In this document: positions 9,123 to 22,599 of the stretch, in pieces
Layout: the number at the start of each line of letters is the position of its first letter
Numbering within the stretch: position 1 is the first letter of the stretch
NCBI RefSeq assembly: GCF_026247885.1
Contig: NZ_CP110921.1
Location: 3,417,501-3,481,500, forward strand
Origin: Methylococcus mesophilus
Lineage (GTDB): Bacteria > Pseudomonadota > Gammaproteobacteria > Methylococcales > Methylococcaceae
DNA: 64,000 nt
Direction: 5' to 3'
The notes under the pieces: generated by a model
Told to the model about the DNA's origin: nothing
Database searches by the model: none
What the model saw: only the letters and a program-made list of their open reading frames with translations
Translations under genes and position numbers: made by a program

Positions 9123-9127
9123 GCTTA

Positions 9128-9844
9128 TCAGCCGGGCGGTTTCCCGAAGGCCAGGATGTGGAGCCAGCGGTACCGGTTGACCGGTTCGGGTGCGGACAGC
9201 CCGGCGGCCGTAGCCAGCCGCGCCAGGGTGGATACGGTTTCGGGCAGATCGTTGCCGGTGACGTGATCGCAGATCGTGGCCATCTCTTCCGGCGAGAAGT
9301 CATGCCATTCCTTCCGCATCCAGTCGCAGGCCGCCTGCATGTAGGCGTCGTGCGACTCGTCCTCATTGCGGGCGACGTCCACCAGGAGGAACACACCGCC
9401 GGGCTGGAGGTTCCTGGAAACCTCTCGGAACGCTTCGCCCTTTTCTTCCGTGGTCAGGTGATGCAGGGCGAAGCTGGAAAACACCAGGTCGAATCGCTCG
9501 GTGCAGTCCCGCAGATAATCGCTCAAGTCGGCGCAGGCCAGCTCCGCGTCCAGGCCCAGGGAGGCGACATTGGCCCGGGCCTGGGCCAGCGCGGTTTCCG
9601 AGAGGTCGCAGCCCTGATAGGAGCGGACGTTCAGTTCCCTCAGGGCGCCGGAGAAGTGGCGCGCATCGCCGCAGCCGAGGTCGCAGACCGAAATGCCAGC
9701 GCCGCCGAAGCGTGTCCTGAGATAGTTGCCCACATCGGCGAAGATCTCCCGGTGATACATGTAGTTATGGGAGACGACGCGGCCATAGAGCGACCAGGTG
9801 TCGATGAAGATTTCGGCGGCGTCGCGGTGTGCGGTCGAGGTCAT
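9128..9844 (-). CDS. Class I SAM-dependent methyltransferase
   Basis: 238 residues with a Rossmann-type methyltransferase core. Motif I is VCDLGCGDARHF near residue 55, motif II-like acidic end GCDLSE near 80, the post-motif region CADLSDYL near 107, and motif IV FDLVFSSFALHHL near 122. The substrate cannot be predicted; the HHL and late Tyr/Trp-rich tail are common in small-molecule methylases. It sits ten bases after panE on the same strand, so it is probably the last gene of the hda-panE unit, and is convergent with the DUF155 gene with only five bases between stops. Confidence 0.85.
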   Translation of the reverse strand: MTSTAHRDAAEIFIDTWSLYGRVVSHNYMYHREIFADVGNYLRTRFGGAGISVCDLGCGDARHFSGALRELNVRSYQGCDLSETALAQARANVASLGLDAELACADLSDYLRDCTERFDLVFSSFALHHLTTEEKGEAFREVSRNLQPGGVFLLVDVARNEDESHDAYMQAACDWMRKEWHDFSPEEMATICDHVTGNDLPETVSTLARLATAAGLSAPEPVNRYRWLHILAFGKPPG

Positions 9845-9854
9845 GGCGGATTCC

Positions 9855-10778
9855 CTAACGGCTTTTGACGGTTTGTAGTTCCCTGAGCTTCATCAGGGCA
9901 TAGACGGATTCCAGATGCGGAATCGCCACGCCGGCCCGCTGACCGGCGCGCACCGCGTTGCCGAGGATGGCTTCCGTCTCCATCGGCTGGCCGGCTTCGA
10001 AGTCGACCAGCATGCTGGTCTTGTACGGCGGCATCTTGTAGGTGCTGGCGACGTTCTTCTCGACGATGTCCCCCGGCAGCGGATGGCCGTTGGCCGCGGC
10101 TACGGCGCGGATTTCCTGCATGATCGCCCGGACGAAACCCTCCTGGGTCGACAGGATGTCCAGGGTATCGAGGCCGCCGGAGAGCACCGACAGCGGGTTG
10201 AAGGCGGCGTTCCAGACGCATTTCTGCCAGCGCGCGGTGGTGATGTTTTCGGTGGCGACGCCATTGATGCCGGCCAGTTCGAACGACGCGGCCAGCGCCT
10301 TGACTCGTTCCGAGGCGCCGCCGGGGTAGTTGCCCAGCATCAGCCGGCCGTAGGCCTGGTGCCAGATTTCGCCGGGCGCGGTGCGGGTGACGCCGATGAA
10401 GGCCAGGCCGCTGACGAGTTCGTTGTCGGGATACGCAGCGGCGATTTCCGGTTCGATGTCGATGCCATTAGAAATCAAGACGATGCTGGTGCCGGGGCCG
10501 ACGGCGTCGCGCAGCAGTCCGACCCGATCGGCGCCTTCGACTACCTTGATGCACAGCAGCGCGCAATCGGGCTTGGCTTCGAGCTCGGCGGCGGAGCGGA
10601 CGACCGCCGCCGGCCGGAAGGTGTAATCTCCCAGCGTTTCGCTGCGAATATGGATGCCTCTGGCCTTCACGGCCTCGTAGTCGGAGCGGGCGACCACCGC
10701 CACGCTGTGGCCGGTCTTGGCGAGCAGGGAACCGTAGAAGCTGCCGATGGCGCCGGTGCCGATCACGAGTAGGTTCAT
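9855..10778 (-). CDS. panE: 2-dehydropantoate 2-reductase
   Basis: 307 residues of the ketopantoate reductase family, which reduces 2-dehydropantoate to pantoate with NADPH for coenzyme A synthesis. The N-terminal NADP loop MNLLVIGTGAIGSFYG, the KVVEGADR catalytic lysine region and the WQKCVWNAAFNPLSVL motif (catalytic Lys and conserved Asn) are present, as is the late Ser/Asp region VDFEAGQPMETEAILGN. The ATG overlaps the hda stop codon (ATGA), so translation is likely coupled. The frame is open far upstream through hda but that is the out-of-frame shadow of hda. Paralogues of this family are common, so the specific substrate is likely but not certain. Confidence 0.9.
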   Translation of the reverse strand: MNLLVIGTGAIGSFYGSLLAKTGHSVAVVARSDYEAVKARGIHIRSETLGDYTFRPAAVVRSAAELEAKPDCALLCIKVVEGADRVGLLRDAVGPGTSIVLISNGIDIEPEIAAAYPDNELVSGLAFIGVTRTAPGEIWHQAYGRLMLGNYPGGASERVKALAASFELAGINGVATENITTARWQKCVWNAAFNPLSVLSGGLDTLDILSTQEGFVRAIMQEIRAVAAANGHPLPGDIVEKNVASTYKMPPYKTSMLVDFEAGQPMETEAILGNAVRAGQRAGVAIPHLESVYALMKLRELQTVKSR

Positions 10779-11473
10779 GCGATGTGTTCCAGGTAGCTCT
10801 TGATGAAAGGGATGGTGAGCCTGCGTTTGGCAGCCAGGGTGGCGTGGTCCAGCTCTTCCAGCAGCGCTTGCAGCGAGGCCATGTCCCGGCGGCAGTGCGA
10901 GAGCAGGAACCGGCCGACCTGGGGACTCAGTTCGAGCCCCAGCATGCCGGCCCGCCGTTCCAGCGCCGCCAGCTTTTGCTCGTCCGCCAGCGGATGGAGC
11001 CGTATAACGAGCCCCCAGGCCAGGCGGGTCTTGAGGTCCGGCAGGGCGACGGGCAGTTCCGCGGGGGGCATCGAAGCGGTCACCAGCAGGGTGTTTCCGG
11101 CGTCGCGCAGTGCGTTGAACAGCCCGAAAAGCTGCCGCTCCCAGTCGTCGCGGCCGGCGATCCTTTCGATGTCGTCCAGGCAGACCAGGTTCTGGTTTTC
11201 CATCCCGTCCAGCACGGCCGGGCCGTACTCGCCGACCAGCGCCAGCGGCAGGCAGGCGGCGCTGCGTCCGCTGTGGAACGCCTCGCGGCAGGCGGCGTTG
11301 ATGAGGTGGGTCTTGCCCAGGCCGGTCTCGCCCCAGAGATAGAGCAGCGCGTCGCCCTCGCCTCGGGCGCAGCGCCGCGCGGCTGCCGCCGCTTCGGCGT
11401 TCGGGCCCGCGCAATACGCTTCGAAGGTCTGCAGCGGATCGACGGCGAAATGCAGCGGAATCTGCTGGGCCAT
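10775..11473 (-). CDS. hda: DnaA-homologous regulator Hda
   Basis: 232 residues with a short AAA+ domain related to DnaA domain III but without DnaA's DNA-binding domain IV. Walker A is GETGLGKTHLINA near residue 50 and Walker B is LVCLDDIERI near 96. The N-terminus has QIPLHFAVD, which resembles the clamp-binding motif (Q-x-L-x-L/F) used by Hda to contact the DnaN clamp. Together with DnaA this drives regulatory inactivation of DnaA after replication starts. It overlaps panE by four bases. In many gammaproteobacteria hda lies near purM/uraA; here it heads a unit with panE and a methyltransferase. Confidence 0.9.
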   Translation of the reverse strand: MAQQIPLHFAVDPLQTFEAYCAGPNAEAAAAARRCARGEGDALLYLWGETGLGKTHLINAACREAFHSGRSAACLPLALVGEYGPAVLDGMENQNLVCLDDIERIAGRDDWERQLFGLFNALRDAGNTLLVTASMPPAELPVALPDLKTRLAWGLVIRLHPLADEQKLAALERRAGMLGLELSPQVGRFLLSHCRRDMASLQALLEELDHATLAAKRRLTIPFIKSYLEHIA

Positions 11474-11499
11474 AGGGCGGCCGCGTATGTCCTTGGCGC

Positions 11500-12496
<997 letters not shown>

Positions 12497-12528
12497 GGTG
12501 TGGTTTCCTCCGGGGTTGTGCAAGGCGA

Positions 12529-13593
12529 TCAGGCGTCGGGCAGACTCTGGGCGTCGAACTCGACGAGTTCCCGCAGCACCGTGGTGGCATAGGCGCCGGC
12601 GGGCAGGGAGAACGCCAGCTCGCAGGCATCGGTGTCCATCGGCGCGAATTCGAGGTCCGGCACCGGCAGCCGCAGGGCCCTGTGGGCCAGCTCGAGGCCG
12701 CAGCGCTCCAGGCCTTCGCAGAACTCGCCGCATTGTGCCAGGGCTTCCCGCTCCATTTCGAGCGCAGCGCCGGAAATCGCCGGATCGCCGGTGCCCCACA
12801 GCGTGCCGCTGGGATGGATCGCCAGCGCTTCGATGCGTCGCTCGATGTCTTCGTCCAAGCTGTCCGCCTTGAAGAAGCTGTTGGAGCCGGTGAACATGAA
12901 GGCGTCGCCCTCGACCGCCCGGTTCCAGCTGCCGTTCTCGACCCGGCGGGCGAGGATGCGGTTGAACAAATAGGAGCGCGCCGCCGACAGGTACAGCGAG
13001 CGCTTGTTGCGGTCGATGCGGCGGCGCGGATCGGCGAACAGCCGCAGCGCCTCCTGCAGATTGCGGCCGCCGTGGCCGAATCGCTGCGGGCCGAAATAGT
13101 TCGGCACGCCGGCCGCGCCGATCGCGGCGCAGCGCGCTTCCAGGCCGCCGCACGCGCCTTCGAGTTCCCGCACGACGATGCGGAAGCGGTTGCCTTCCAG
13201 GGCGCCGCGTTTGAGCTTGCGGTCGTGCCGGGTGTGGCGCAGTACGGCGATGCTTTCGCTTTCCAGCGCGCTCCAGTCGGGATCGGGTTTGCCGGGCAGT
13301 CCCACGCTGAACCACTGGGTGGTGACGGCATGGCGGTCCTTGAGGCCGGCATAGCCCACGTCCATCGGCTTGACGCCGGCCAGTTTGGCGATCCGTTGCG
13401 CCACGTGGTCGGTGTTCTCCCCGGTCTTACGGATGAGCAGGAAGGCGTGCTCGCCCTGGCCGGTCGGTTCGAAGCCGAGGATTTCGTCGACCCGGAAGTC
13501 TTCCGGAGAGACCCGGATGCGGCCGCGGCATGTCACTTCGCCGTGTGCCAGCGGCAGCTCGTCGAGTCCGAAGCGGGAAATGGTTTCGCTCAT
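12529..13593 (-). CDS. truD: tRNA pseudouridine(13) synthase TruD
   Basis: 354 residues, the standard TruD length. TruD makes pseudouridine at position 13 of tRNA-Glu and others. The catalytic motif [18 protein letters not shown] carries the nucleophilic Asp near residue 80, and the N-terminal PEDFRVDEI and late [15 protein letters not shown] motifs are intact. The ATG overlaps the ispF stop (ATGA). In E. coli truD is followed by surE, pcm, nlpD and rpoS; here the cluster instead continues to arsC and wrbA. Confidence 0.96.
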   Translation of the reverse strand: MSETISRFGLDELPLAHGEVTCRGRIRVSPEDFRVDEILGFEPTGQGEHAFLLIRKTGENTDHVAQRIAKLAGVKPMDVGYAGLKDRHAVTTQWFSVGLPGKPDPDWSALESESIAVLRHTRHDRKLKRGALEGNRFRIVVRELEGACGGLEARCAAIGAAGVPNYFGPQRFGHGGRNLQEALRLFADPRRRIDRNKRSLYLSAARSYLFNRILARRVENGSWNRAVEGDAFMFTGSNSFFKADSLDEDIERRIEALAIHPSGTLWGTGDPAISGAALEMEREALAQCGEFCEGLERCGLELAHRALRLPVPDLEFAPMDTDACELAFSLPAGAYATTVLRELVEFDAQSLPDA

Positions 13594-14066
13594 CGGCCGA
13601 CGAGCAAGGCGACCGCGTGCGCCGAAATGCCTTCGCCGCGTCCTTCGAAACCCATGCCTTCGGTGGTCGTCGCCTTGACGTTGATGCAGCCGATGGGGAT
13701 TTCCAGGTCCTGGGCGACGTTCTCGCGCATCGCCTGGATGTGCGCGGCCAGCCGCGGCGCCTGGGCCACGACGGTCACGTCCAAGTTGCCGATGCTATAA
13801 CCCTGCTCGGCCACCTTCTGTCGGACCTCGCGCAGCAGCAGGCGGCTGTCGATGCCTTTGTAGCGGGTGTCGGTGTCGGGAAAGTGGCGGCCAATATCGC
13901 CGAGAGCGGCCGCCCCCAGGAGCGCATCGCACAGCGCGTGCAGCGCCACGTCGCCGTCGGAATGGGCGGCGAATCCCCGGTCGAACGGGATCTTCACGCC
14001 GCACAGCACGACGTGGTCGCCCTCCTTGAAACGGTGGGCATCGTAACCTTGGCCTATTCGAAACAT
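13590..14066 (-). CDS. ispF: 2-C-methyl-D-erythritol 2,4-cyclodiphosphate synthase
   Basis: 158 residues, the usual IspF size. It forms the cyclodiphosphate in the non-mevalonate isoprenoid pathway. Zinc and phosphate residues are visible: GQGYDAHRF (Asp8 and His10), the [16 protein letters not shown] motif, [10 protein letters not shown] and the late [17 protein letters not shown]. The ATG overlaps the end of ispD by 13 bases, and the stop overlaps the truD start by four, so the three are translated as one unit. Confidence 0.96.
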   Translation of the reverse strand: MFRIGQGYDAHRFKEGDHVVLCGVKIPFDRGFAAHSDGDVALHALCDALLGAAALGDIGRHFPDTDTRYKGIDSRLLLREVRQKVAEQGYSIGNLDVTVVAQAPRLAAHIQAMRENVAQDLEIPIGCINVKATTTEGMGFEGRGEGISAHAVALLVGR

Positions 14067-14758
14067 TGTCGCTCCAGATAGAAGGCGGCCAGGGGGAGGT
14101 CCTCCGGCCGAGTGATCTTGATGTTGTCGGGCCGTCCTTCGACCACCCTGGGGGATTGTCCGAGCAGTTCCAGCGCGCTGGCCTCGTCCGTCACCGTCAG
14201 CTCGTGTTTGGCCGCGGATTCCAGCGCCTCCCTGAGAGCCCGGTAGCGGAACATCTGCGGCGTAAGGGCCCGCCAGATGCGGCTGCGGTCCGGGGAGCCC
14301 TGGATCGTGCCGTTTTCGACTTCCTTGAGGGTGTCGGTGACCGGCAGCGCCAGGATACCGCCCACCGGATGATCTTCCAGGATTTCCATCAGGCGTTCCA
14401 CGTCCGCAGGGGTAATGCAGAGCCGGGCAGCATCGTGCACCAGCACCCAGTCGTCGTCCGCGGCGTGGGCGGCCAGGGCGGCCAGGGCGTTCAGCACCGA
14501 GTCGGCGCGCTCCTTGCCGCCGGTCGCCGTCAGCACCCGCGGCTCGCGCGAGCACGGCAGCTCCGGCCAGAACTCGTCGTCCGCGTCCAGCGCAACCATG
14601 ACGGCCGACACCCGGTGTACCGCGAGCAGGCGTTCGACGGTGTGCTGCAGCACCGGCTTGCCGGCCACCTCCAGGTATTGCTTGGGAACGTCGGCTCCCA
14701 TCCGTTTGCCCACGCCGGCGGCGGGGATCACGATCCAGAAGCGCGTGTCAGTGCTCAT
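14054..14758 (-). CDS. ispD: 2-C-methyl-D-erythritol 4-phosphate cytidylyltransferase
   Basis: 234 residues. IspD couples MEP to CTP in the isoprenoid pathway. The nucleotide loop [18 protein letters not shown] (Gly-rich with Arg and two Lys) and the [11 protein letters not shown] motif are present, with the late [11 protein letters not shown] segment. It overlaps ftsB by 11 bases at its start and ispF by 13 bases at its end. The ftsB-ispD-ispF-truD order is the standard one in gammaproteobacteria. Confidence 0.96.
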   Translation of the reverse strand: MSTDTRFWIVIPAAGVGKRMGADVPKQYLEVAGKPVLQHTVERLLAVHRVSAVMVALDADDEFWPELPCSREPRVLTATGGKERADSVLNALAALAAHAADDDWVLVHDAARLCITPADVERLMEILEDHPVGGILALPVTDTLKEVENGTIQGSPDRSRIWRALTPQMFRYRALREALESAAKHELTVTDEASALELLGQSPRVVEGRPDNIKITRPEDLPLAAFYLERQCFE

Positions 14759-15143
14759 GTGCCGGAGGTTCGGCTTCGCCGCTCTTCGGGTCGGTGGCGG
14801 CGGGGGCCGGTGTCGCCGGCTTGCGCGGTTTGCGGGGCGGCGGCGTCGGCTCCGGGCTGGGGGTAGGATGCGCGGCGTCGATGATCTGCACCAGGGTTTC
14901 GCCTTCCTTGATCATACCCAGATCCCGCCGCGCATATTCCTCGATGGCGTCCGTGCCCTCCTTGAGGTCCACAATCTCGGCCTCCAGTGCCGCGTTGCGC
15001 TGCCGCCGTTTCTCGCCTTCCTCGGTGAGCTCCACGATGCGTTCCTGCAGCCGGCGCATTTCCCGCAGGTTGCCGTCGCCGAACCACAGCCGGTACTGAA
15101 GCAGGGCGATCAGCACCAGCAGGAACGCAATCAGTTTCCTCAC
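14748..15143 (-). CDS. ftsB: Cell division protein FtsB
   Basis: 131 residues. FtsB is a bitopic divisome protein that forms a coiled coil with FtsL and binds FtsQ. A membrane span starts at the very N-terminus ([19 protein letters not shown]), followed by a periplasmic coiled coil (about residues 30-75) containing [19 protein letters not shown], the conserved block. The C-terminal 50 residues are an unusual Pro/Thr/Lys-rich tail (for example [14 protein letters not shown]) beyond the usual FtsB length near 100. I chose the GTG at 15143, which has CGGAG nine bases upstream; the next ATG (15227) would overlap eno. It lies between eno and ispD. Confidence 0.88.
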   Translation of the reverse strand: MRKLIAFLLVLIALLQYRLWFGDGNLREMRRLQERIVELTEEGEKRRQRNAALEAEIVDLKEGTDAIEEYARRDLGMIKEGETLVQIIDAAHPTPSPEPTPPPRKPRKPATPAPAATDPKSGEAEPPAHEH

Positions 15144-15162
15144 CCCGGCTCCGGGCTGCGGT

Positions 15163-19110
<3,948 letters not shown>

Positions 19111-19202
19111 TTAACCAAAGGCGTGGGGGGACGTCACGGGCGGGGGTGTGGGAGCGTCGGTGAGGGGTGGGCAGCGCTACGCGCGGAGCCACCCGCAATT
19201 GG

Positions 19203-19482
19203 CAACGAATCCAGGCGGTTCACCTCAACCCGGACCAAACCGATACCCGCCAAGAGCGATTGCTGACATTGCTGTCATGGTTGCCGAGTTCCCCTTTCGC
19301 CGGCGAAGCGCCACGGCGTTTCGGCAAGATCCGCGCTTCCTGGCTGGCCAAAGCACGCCGATCGGCCCGTACGACCTGCAAATCGGCGCCATTGCCCTGG
19401 CCGCGGTATGACACAGGTGACTCAGGACACCGGGGAGTTCGCCCGCCCCCCCGGCTTGATGCTGGAAGATTGGCCGGGATGA
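19203..19482 (+). pseudogene. Frameshifted remnant of a VapC-type PIN toxin
   Basis: Three short stretches in three reading frames line up with the C-terminal two-thirds of a VapC toxin. They are RQERLLTLLSWLPSSPFAGE followed by PRRFGKIRASWLAKA (to about 19355), then TPIGPYDLQIGAIALAA (to 19405), then VTQDTGEFARPPGLMLEDW (19417-19475, stop at 19482). A working protein would need about two bases inserted near 19355 and one near 19405. The PIN acidic residues IGPYD and the TxDTxEF motif are still visible. The N-terminal LDTN part and any vapB antitoxin are missing. The surrounding 500 bases between pyrG and the next gene hold nothing else recognisable. Confidence 0.75.
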
Positions 19483-19544
19483 CCGCAGCCGTTCCCCAAC
19501 CGCCGGGATGCCGCGGTCAAGCTAAATCAATGTGTTGCAATATT

Positions 19545-19805
19545 TCACCGCCTCAGCGCCTGCTTCCGTTTCCGCAAAGATCCGGCGGGCGCTGCGGTCT
19601 CTGCATCCAGTGTTACCGAAGGTCCAGGGCTGACTGCTTCCGTCAGATCGGACAAAGAATCTTCGATCACCCGAGACAGGCGGGTGTCGCCGAAAGCGGT
19701 TGCGCCGGGGAGGGCCGAAGGGTCATTTGCCGCAGTGTGATCGGGGGAAAGACCGCGGCCTTTCTTTCGGCTTCTGATGTAAGTTGCTGTTTTGATTGTG
19801 TCCAT
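19545..19805 (-). CDS. Small hypothetical protein
   Basis: 86 residues that I do not recognise. The ATG at 19805 has AAAGGTGG about five bases upstream, a good ribosome site. The sequence is basic at both ends (TYIRSRKKGRG and GSLRKRKQALRR) with an acidic middle (RLSRVIEDSLSDLTEA); there is no membrane span and no Cys. It lies alone between the vapC remnant and the CBS gene, divergent from the latter. It could be a chance open frame in GC-rich DNA; the ribosome site is the only positive evidence. Confidence 0.35.
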   Translation of the reverse strand: MDTIKTATYIRSRKKGRGLSPDHTAANDPSALPGATAFGDTRLSRVIEDSLSDLTEAVSPGPSVTLDAETAAPAGSLRKRKQALRR

Positions 19806-20018
19806 ATTCCACCTTTGCTTGACGGTCCGGATGTCCGGCATGGATTCCTATATGCAGGATGTATGCCGATTTATCTCTCTCCGATGGTTGCCGCACTGGA
19901 GCGGAATAGCCGACAATCGAGCACGGAAGCGGGGGCTGCGGGCGAGTGAGCTCATGGCCAGCGGCCCGGTGCTCGACTTCCAAGCAGTTTCACTACAGCG
20001 ACTCAGCGAGGAGCAAAC

Positions 20019-20471
20019 ATGTCCATCGGTCAGTTCTGCATTCGAGATACCGTGATCGTCAAGAAGGGTGACACGATCGTGGAAGCCGCCAAGGTGATGC
20101 GCCAGCATCATGTCGGCAGCGTCGTGGTGGTGGAAGAGTCCGAGCACGGCTGCAAGCCTGTCGGGATCCTGACCGACCGGGATCTGGTGGTCGAGATCCT
20201 GGCGGAGGAAGTAGCCCCCGAAGCGGTGACGGTCGGCGATGTCATGAGCTTCGAACTCGTGACCGCGCGCGAACAGGATGGGTTGTGGGAAACGCTGCAA
20301 CGCATGCGCGCGAGCGGCGTGCGGCGGATTCCCGTCGTCGATGATCGGGGCGTCTTGGCTGGAATCGTCAGCGCCGACGACTATCTGGAAATCCTTTCCG
20401 CCGAACTGGGAGAACTGGCCAAGTTGCTCGGCCGGGAACAGGGGCGGGAAGAGCGGACACGCGGCGCCTGA
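20019..20471 (+). CDS. Two-CBS-domain protein
   Basis: 150 residues made of a CBS pair: the first at about 8-70 (DTIVEAAKVMRQHHVGSVVVV, ending with PVGILTDRDLV) and the second at about 75-130 (VGDVMSFELVTA, GVRRIPVVDDRGVLAGIVSADD). Such stand-alone Bateman modules bind adenosyl nucleotides and act as energy sensors on partners. Here no enzyme or channel domain is attached and no partner is evident next door. GAGGAGC lies 6 bases before the ATG. A 27-base gap separates it from the next gene on the same strand. Confidence 0.88.
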   Translation: MSIGQFCIRDTVIVKKGDTIVEAAKVMRQHHVGSVVVVEESEHGCKPVGILTDRDLVVEILAEEVAPEAVTVGDVMSFELVTAREQDGLWETLQRMRASGVRRIPVVDDRGVLAGIVSADDYLEILSAELGELAKLLGREQGREERTRGA

Positions 20472-20498
20472 CCGCGCGCCGGAATTCGGGCCCGACAC

Positions 20499-20948
20499 GT
20501 GAAATACCTGCTCGCTTTGACTCTGGCGTGTCTGCCATTGCCGGGCCTTTCGGACACGATGCCGGTCGTCGAGCGCTTCATCCGGGACCAGGCCCGGAAA
20601 ACGGCCGGCGTCGAATACAAGGAAGCGCGCCAGCTTGGCCGAGGTGACTTGAACGGCGATGGCAAGGAAGATGTCGCGGTTCTCTATACCCTGGAGGGAT
20701 TCCACGGTACCAATGCCTACCGGCAGTATCTGGCGGTGTTCAGCTTAGTCCGGTCCGGGCTGCGTCAGCGGACTCATCGGGAGGTCGGCGGCAAAGGCTG
20801 GCGGGACGTCGATATGCTCGCCGTGGCGAACGGTTCCATCCAGCTCCGTACGAAGGAATACGCCGACAGCGATCCCAGTTGTTGCCCCAGCATCAACGGT
20901 GCTGTCCGGCTGGTGCTGAAGGGCAATCGATTGAAGGAAACGAAATAG
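20499..20948 (+). CDS. Secreted hypothetical protein with an EF-hand-like loop
   Basis: 149 residues starting at GTG. The N-terminus is a clear signal peptide (KYLLALTLACLPLPGLSDT), so the product is periplasmic or secreted. Residues near 49-60 read DLNGDGKEDVAVLY, a calcium-binding dockerin/FG-GAP-type loop (D-x-N-x-D-G-x-x-D). A late SDPSCCPS motif holds two adjacent Cys. I do not recognise a named family beyond general VCBS/FG-GAP-like secreted proteins. It lies between the CBS gene and ogt with one base to the latter, so the three may be co-transcribed. Confidence 0.7.
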   Translation: MKYLLALTLACLPLPGLSDTMPVVERFIRDQARKTAGVEYKEARQLGRGDLNGDGKEDVAVLYTLEGFHGTNAYRQYLAVFSLVRSGLRQRTHREVGGKGWRDVDMLAVANGSIQLRTKEYADSDPSCCPSINGAVRLVLKGNRLKETK

Positions 20949-20949
20949 G

Positions 20950-21528
20950 ATGCGCACCGTTGGGTCCAAATTCATGAAGCCCATGGCTTACTGTCTGTTC
21001 GATACGGCTATCGGCGTCTGCGGGATCGCCTGGCGCGAGGCTGATGGTGCCGATGCGGCGCCTGCCGTCACCCGGTTTCAGCTTCCGGAGGCTACGGCGG
21101 CCGACACCGATTCAATCCTTGCCGAACGGACAAGGGCGGCGCAAGCGGCCGCCCCGCCGCCGGCGATCGCGGAGGTGATCGAGAAGGTCAGGCGGCATTT
21201 CCGGGGCGATCTGCAGGATTTCAGCGAGGTTCGGGTGGAGCCGGAAGGCGCGGGGCCGTTTGCCCTGGCCGTTTATGCGGCGGCCCGGAACATCCCCGCC
21301 GGCGAGGTCCGCACATACGGCGAATTGGCTCGTGTCTTGAAGCGGCCCTCGGCGGCCCGCGCTGTGGGCCAGGCGCTGGGACGCAACCCTGTCCCGCTCA
21401 TCATTCCCTGCCACAGGATTCTGGGGGCGAGCGGGAAACTCGGCGGATTTTCGGCTCACGGCGGCATCGCGACCAAGGCCAGGATGCTACAGATCGAAGG
21501 TGTCGTCCCAGGGGCATCGGGAGGCTAG
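20950..21528 (+). CDS. ogt: Methylated-DNA--[protein]-cysteine S-methyltransferase
   Basis: 192 residues. This is a suicide repair protein for O6-methylguanine. The active-site signature IIPCHRILG (nucleophilic Cys near residue 157), the helix-turn-helix segment with the Arg finger (ARAVGQALGRNP) and the GGFSAHGG loop are present. An N-terminal ribonuclease-like domain precedes it, as in Ogt/AdaC. AAGGAA lies ten bases upstream of the ATG; an inner ATG at 20974 (MKPMAYC) is an alternative start. In a methanotroph handling C1 compounds, alkylation repair is plausible but ordinary. Confidence 0.92.
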   Translation: MRTVGSKFMKPMAYCLFDTAIGVCGIAWREADGADAAPAVTRFQLPEATAADTDSILAERTRAAQAAAPPPAIAEVIEKVRRHFRGDLQDFSEVRVEPEGAGPFALAVYAAARNIPAGEVRTYGELARVLKRPSAARAVGQALGRNPVPLIIPCHRILGASGKLGGFSAHGGIATKARMLQIEGVVPGASGG

Positions 21529-21701
21529 CCGCGCGGACACGACCAGGGGGGCGCCGGCCGGATCGGGCTCTTTGTACGGTTTAGGACAAGTGGTCGCTGT
21601 GGATTTCCCATAAAATCAATGGGGAAGGGACGCCTTTCCTTTGGCATGCAAATCGCTTCAGACGGGTAATCCCGTCCACCATTTCCCGAAGCGAATACTC
21701 G

Positions 21702-22595
21702 ATGAGCGTGACCGCAATCGCCTGGGGTGCCCACCCCGACTTTCCCCTGGCGTTGATCGCCAACCGCGACGAGCGGCATGACCGCCCCACCTCGGCAGCC
21801 GGCTGGTGGACGCGCGAGCCGGAGTGTCTGGCCGGCGAAGACGAAGTGCACGGCGGTACCTGGTTGGCGGTGACGCGCGAGGGACGTTTCTCTCTGGTGA
21901 CGGGATACCGCGACGGTTCGTCGCCGGCCCCCGGCGCGCCTTCACGCGGCCGGCTGCCGCTGGATTATCTTGAATCCGGCGAAGATCCCACGGTGCACGC
22001 GCGACGCTTCATCCGCTCCAAGGGCGATCACGCGCCTTACAACCTGTTGCTGGGTTCGCCTCGCCAGGTGTTCTATGCCGGCACCCGCTCGCGCCTGCCG
22101 ATCGCTCTCACGCCGGGCATCCACACCTTGTCCAACGGACTGCTCGACGAGCCCTGGCCCAAGTGTTCTTGGCTCAATACCGTGTTCGGCGGCTACATCC
22201 TGAGTCATGGCGGTTTCAAGATGTTGCTCGATGGTCACATCGAGCTGGCCAAGGTCAAGGAGCACGGCGCCGCTGAGCTGCCGAGGCCGGCCGGCTCTTG
22301 CGTGAGTGCCGAGGATTTTGCCACAGCCGGTTTCGCGTTGCTGGCCGATCGCACGACTTATAGCCGAGGTTTGCCGGACACCGGGATCGGGCCGGAAGAG
22401 GAGGAACGGCTCTCCGCCTGCTTCGTGGCAGGCGGAGAGTACGGCACGCGCTCCAGTACGGTGCTGGTGATGGCGCGTGACGGCCATGTCCGCTTCGAGG
22501 AGCGCAGCTTCGACGCTGGCGGCGCCGAAACGGGCCGGGTCCTCGAGGAGTGGGACATGGACCCCGCGGTTTTTTCCGGCAGCGCGGAGGGCTGA
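21702..22595 (+). CDS. NRDE/TANGO2-family protein
   Basis: 297 residues of the TANGO2 (DUF833) family. The family signature NRDE is seen in LALIANRDERHDRPT near residue 20, followed by GGTWLAVTREGRFSLVTGYR and the later HTLSNGLLDEPWPK block. The function is unresolved; in eukaryotes TANGO2 is linked to heme and lipid handling. Most members begin MC, with Cys2 placed like the nucleophile of Ntn hydrolases; here residue 2 is Ser (MSVTAIAWG). The stop is four bases before the selO ATG, so the two are probably one operon. Confidence 0.88.
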   Translation: MSVTAIAWGAHPDFPLALIANRDERHDRPTSAAGWWTREPECLAGEDEVHGGTWLAVTREGRFSLVTGYRDGSSPAPGAPSRGRLPLDYLESGEDPTVHARRFIRSKGDHAPYNLLLGSPRQVFYAGTRSRLPIALTPGIHTLSNGLLDEPWPKCSWLNTVFGGYILSHGGFKMLLDGHIELAKVKEHGAAELPRPAGSCVSAEDFATAGFALLADRTTYSRGLPDTGIGPEEEERLSACFVAGGEYGTRSSTVLVMARDGHVRFEERSFDAGGAETGRVLEEWDMDPAVFSGSAEG

Positions 22596-22599
22596 TCTC

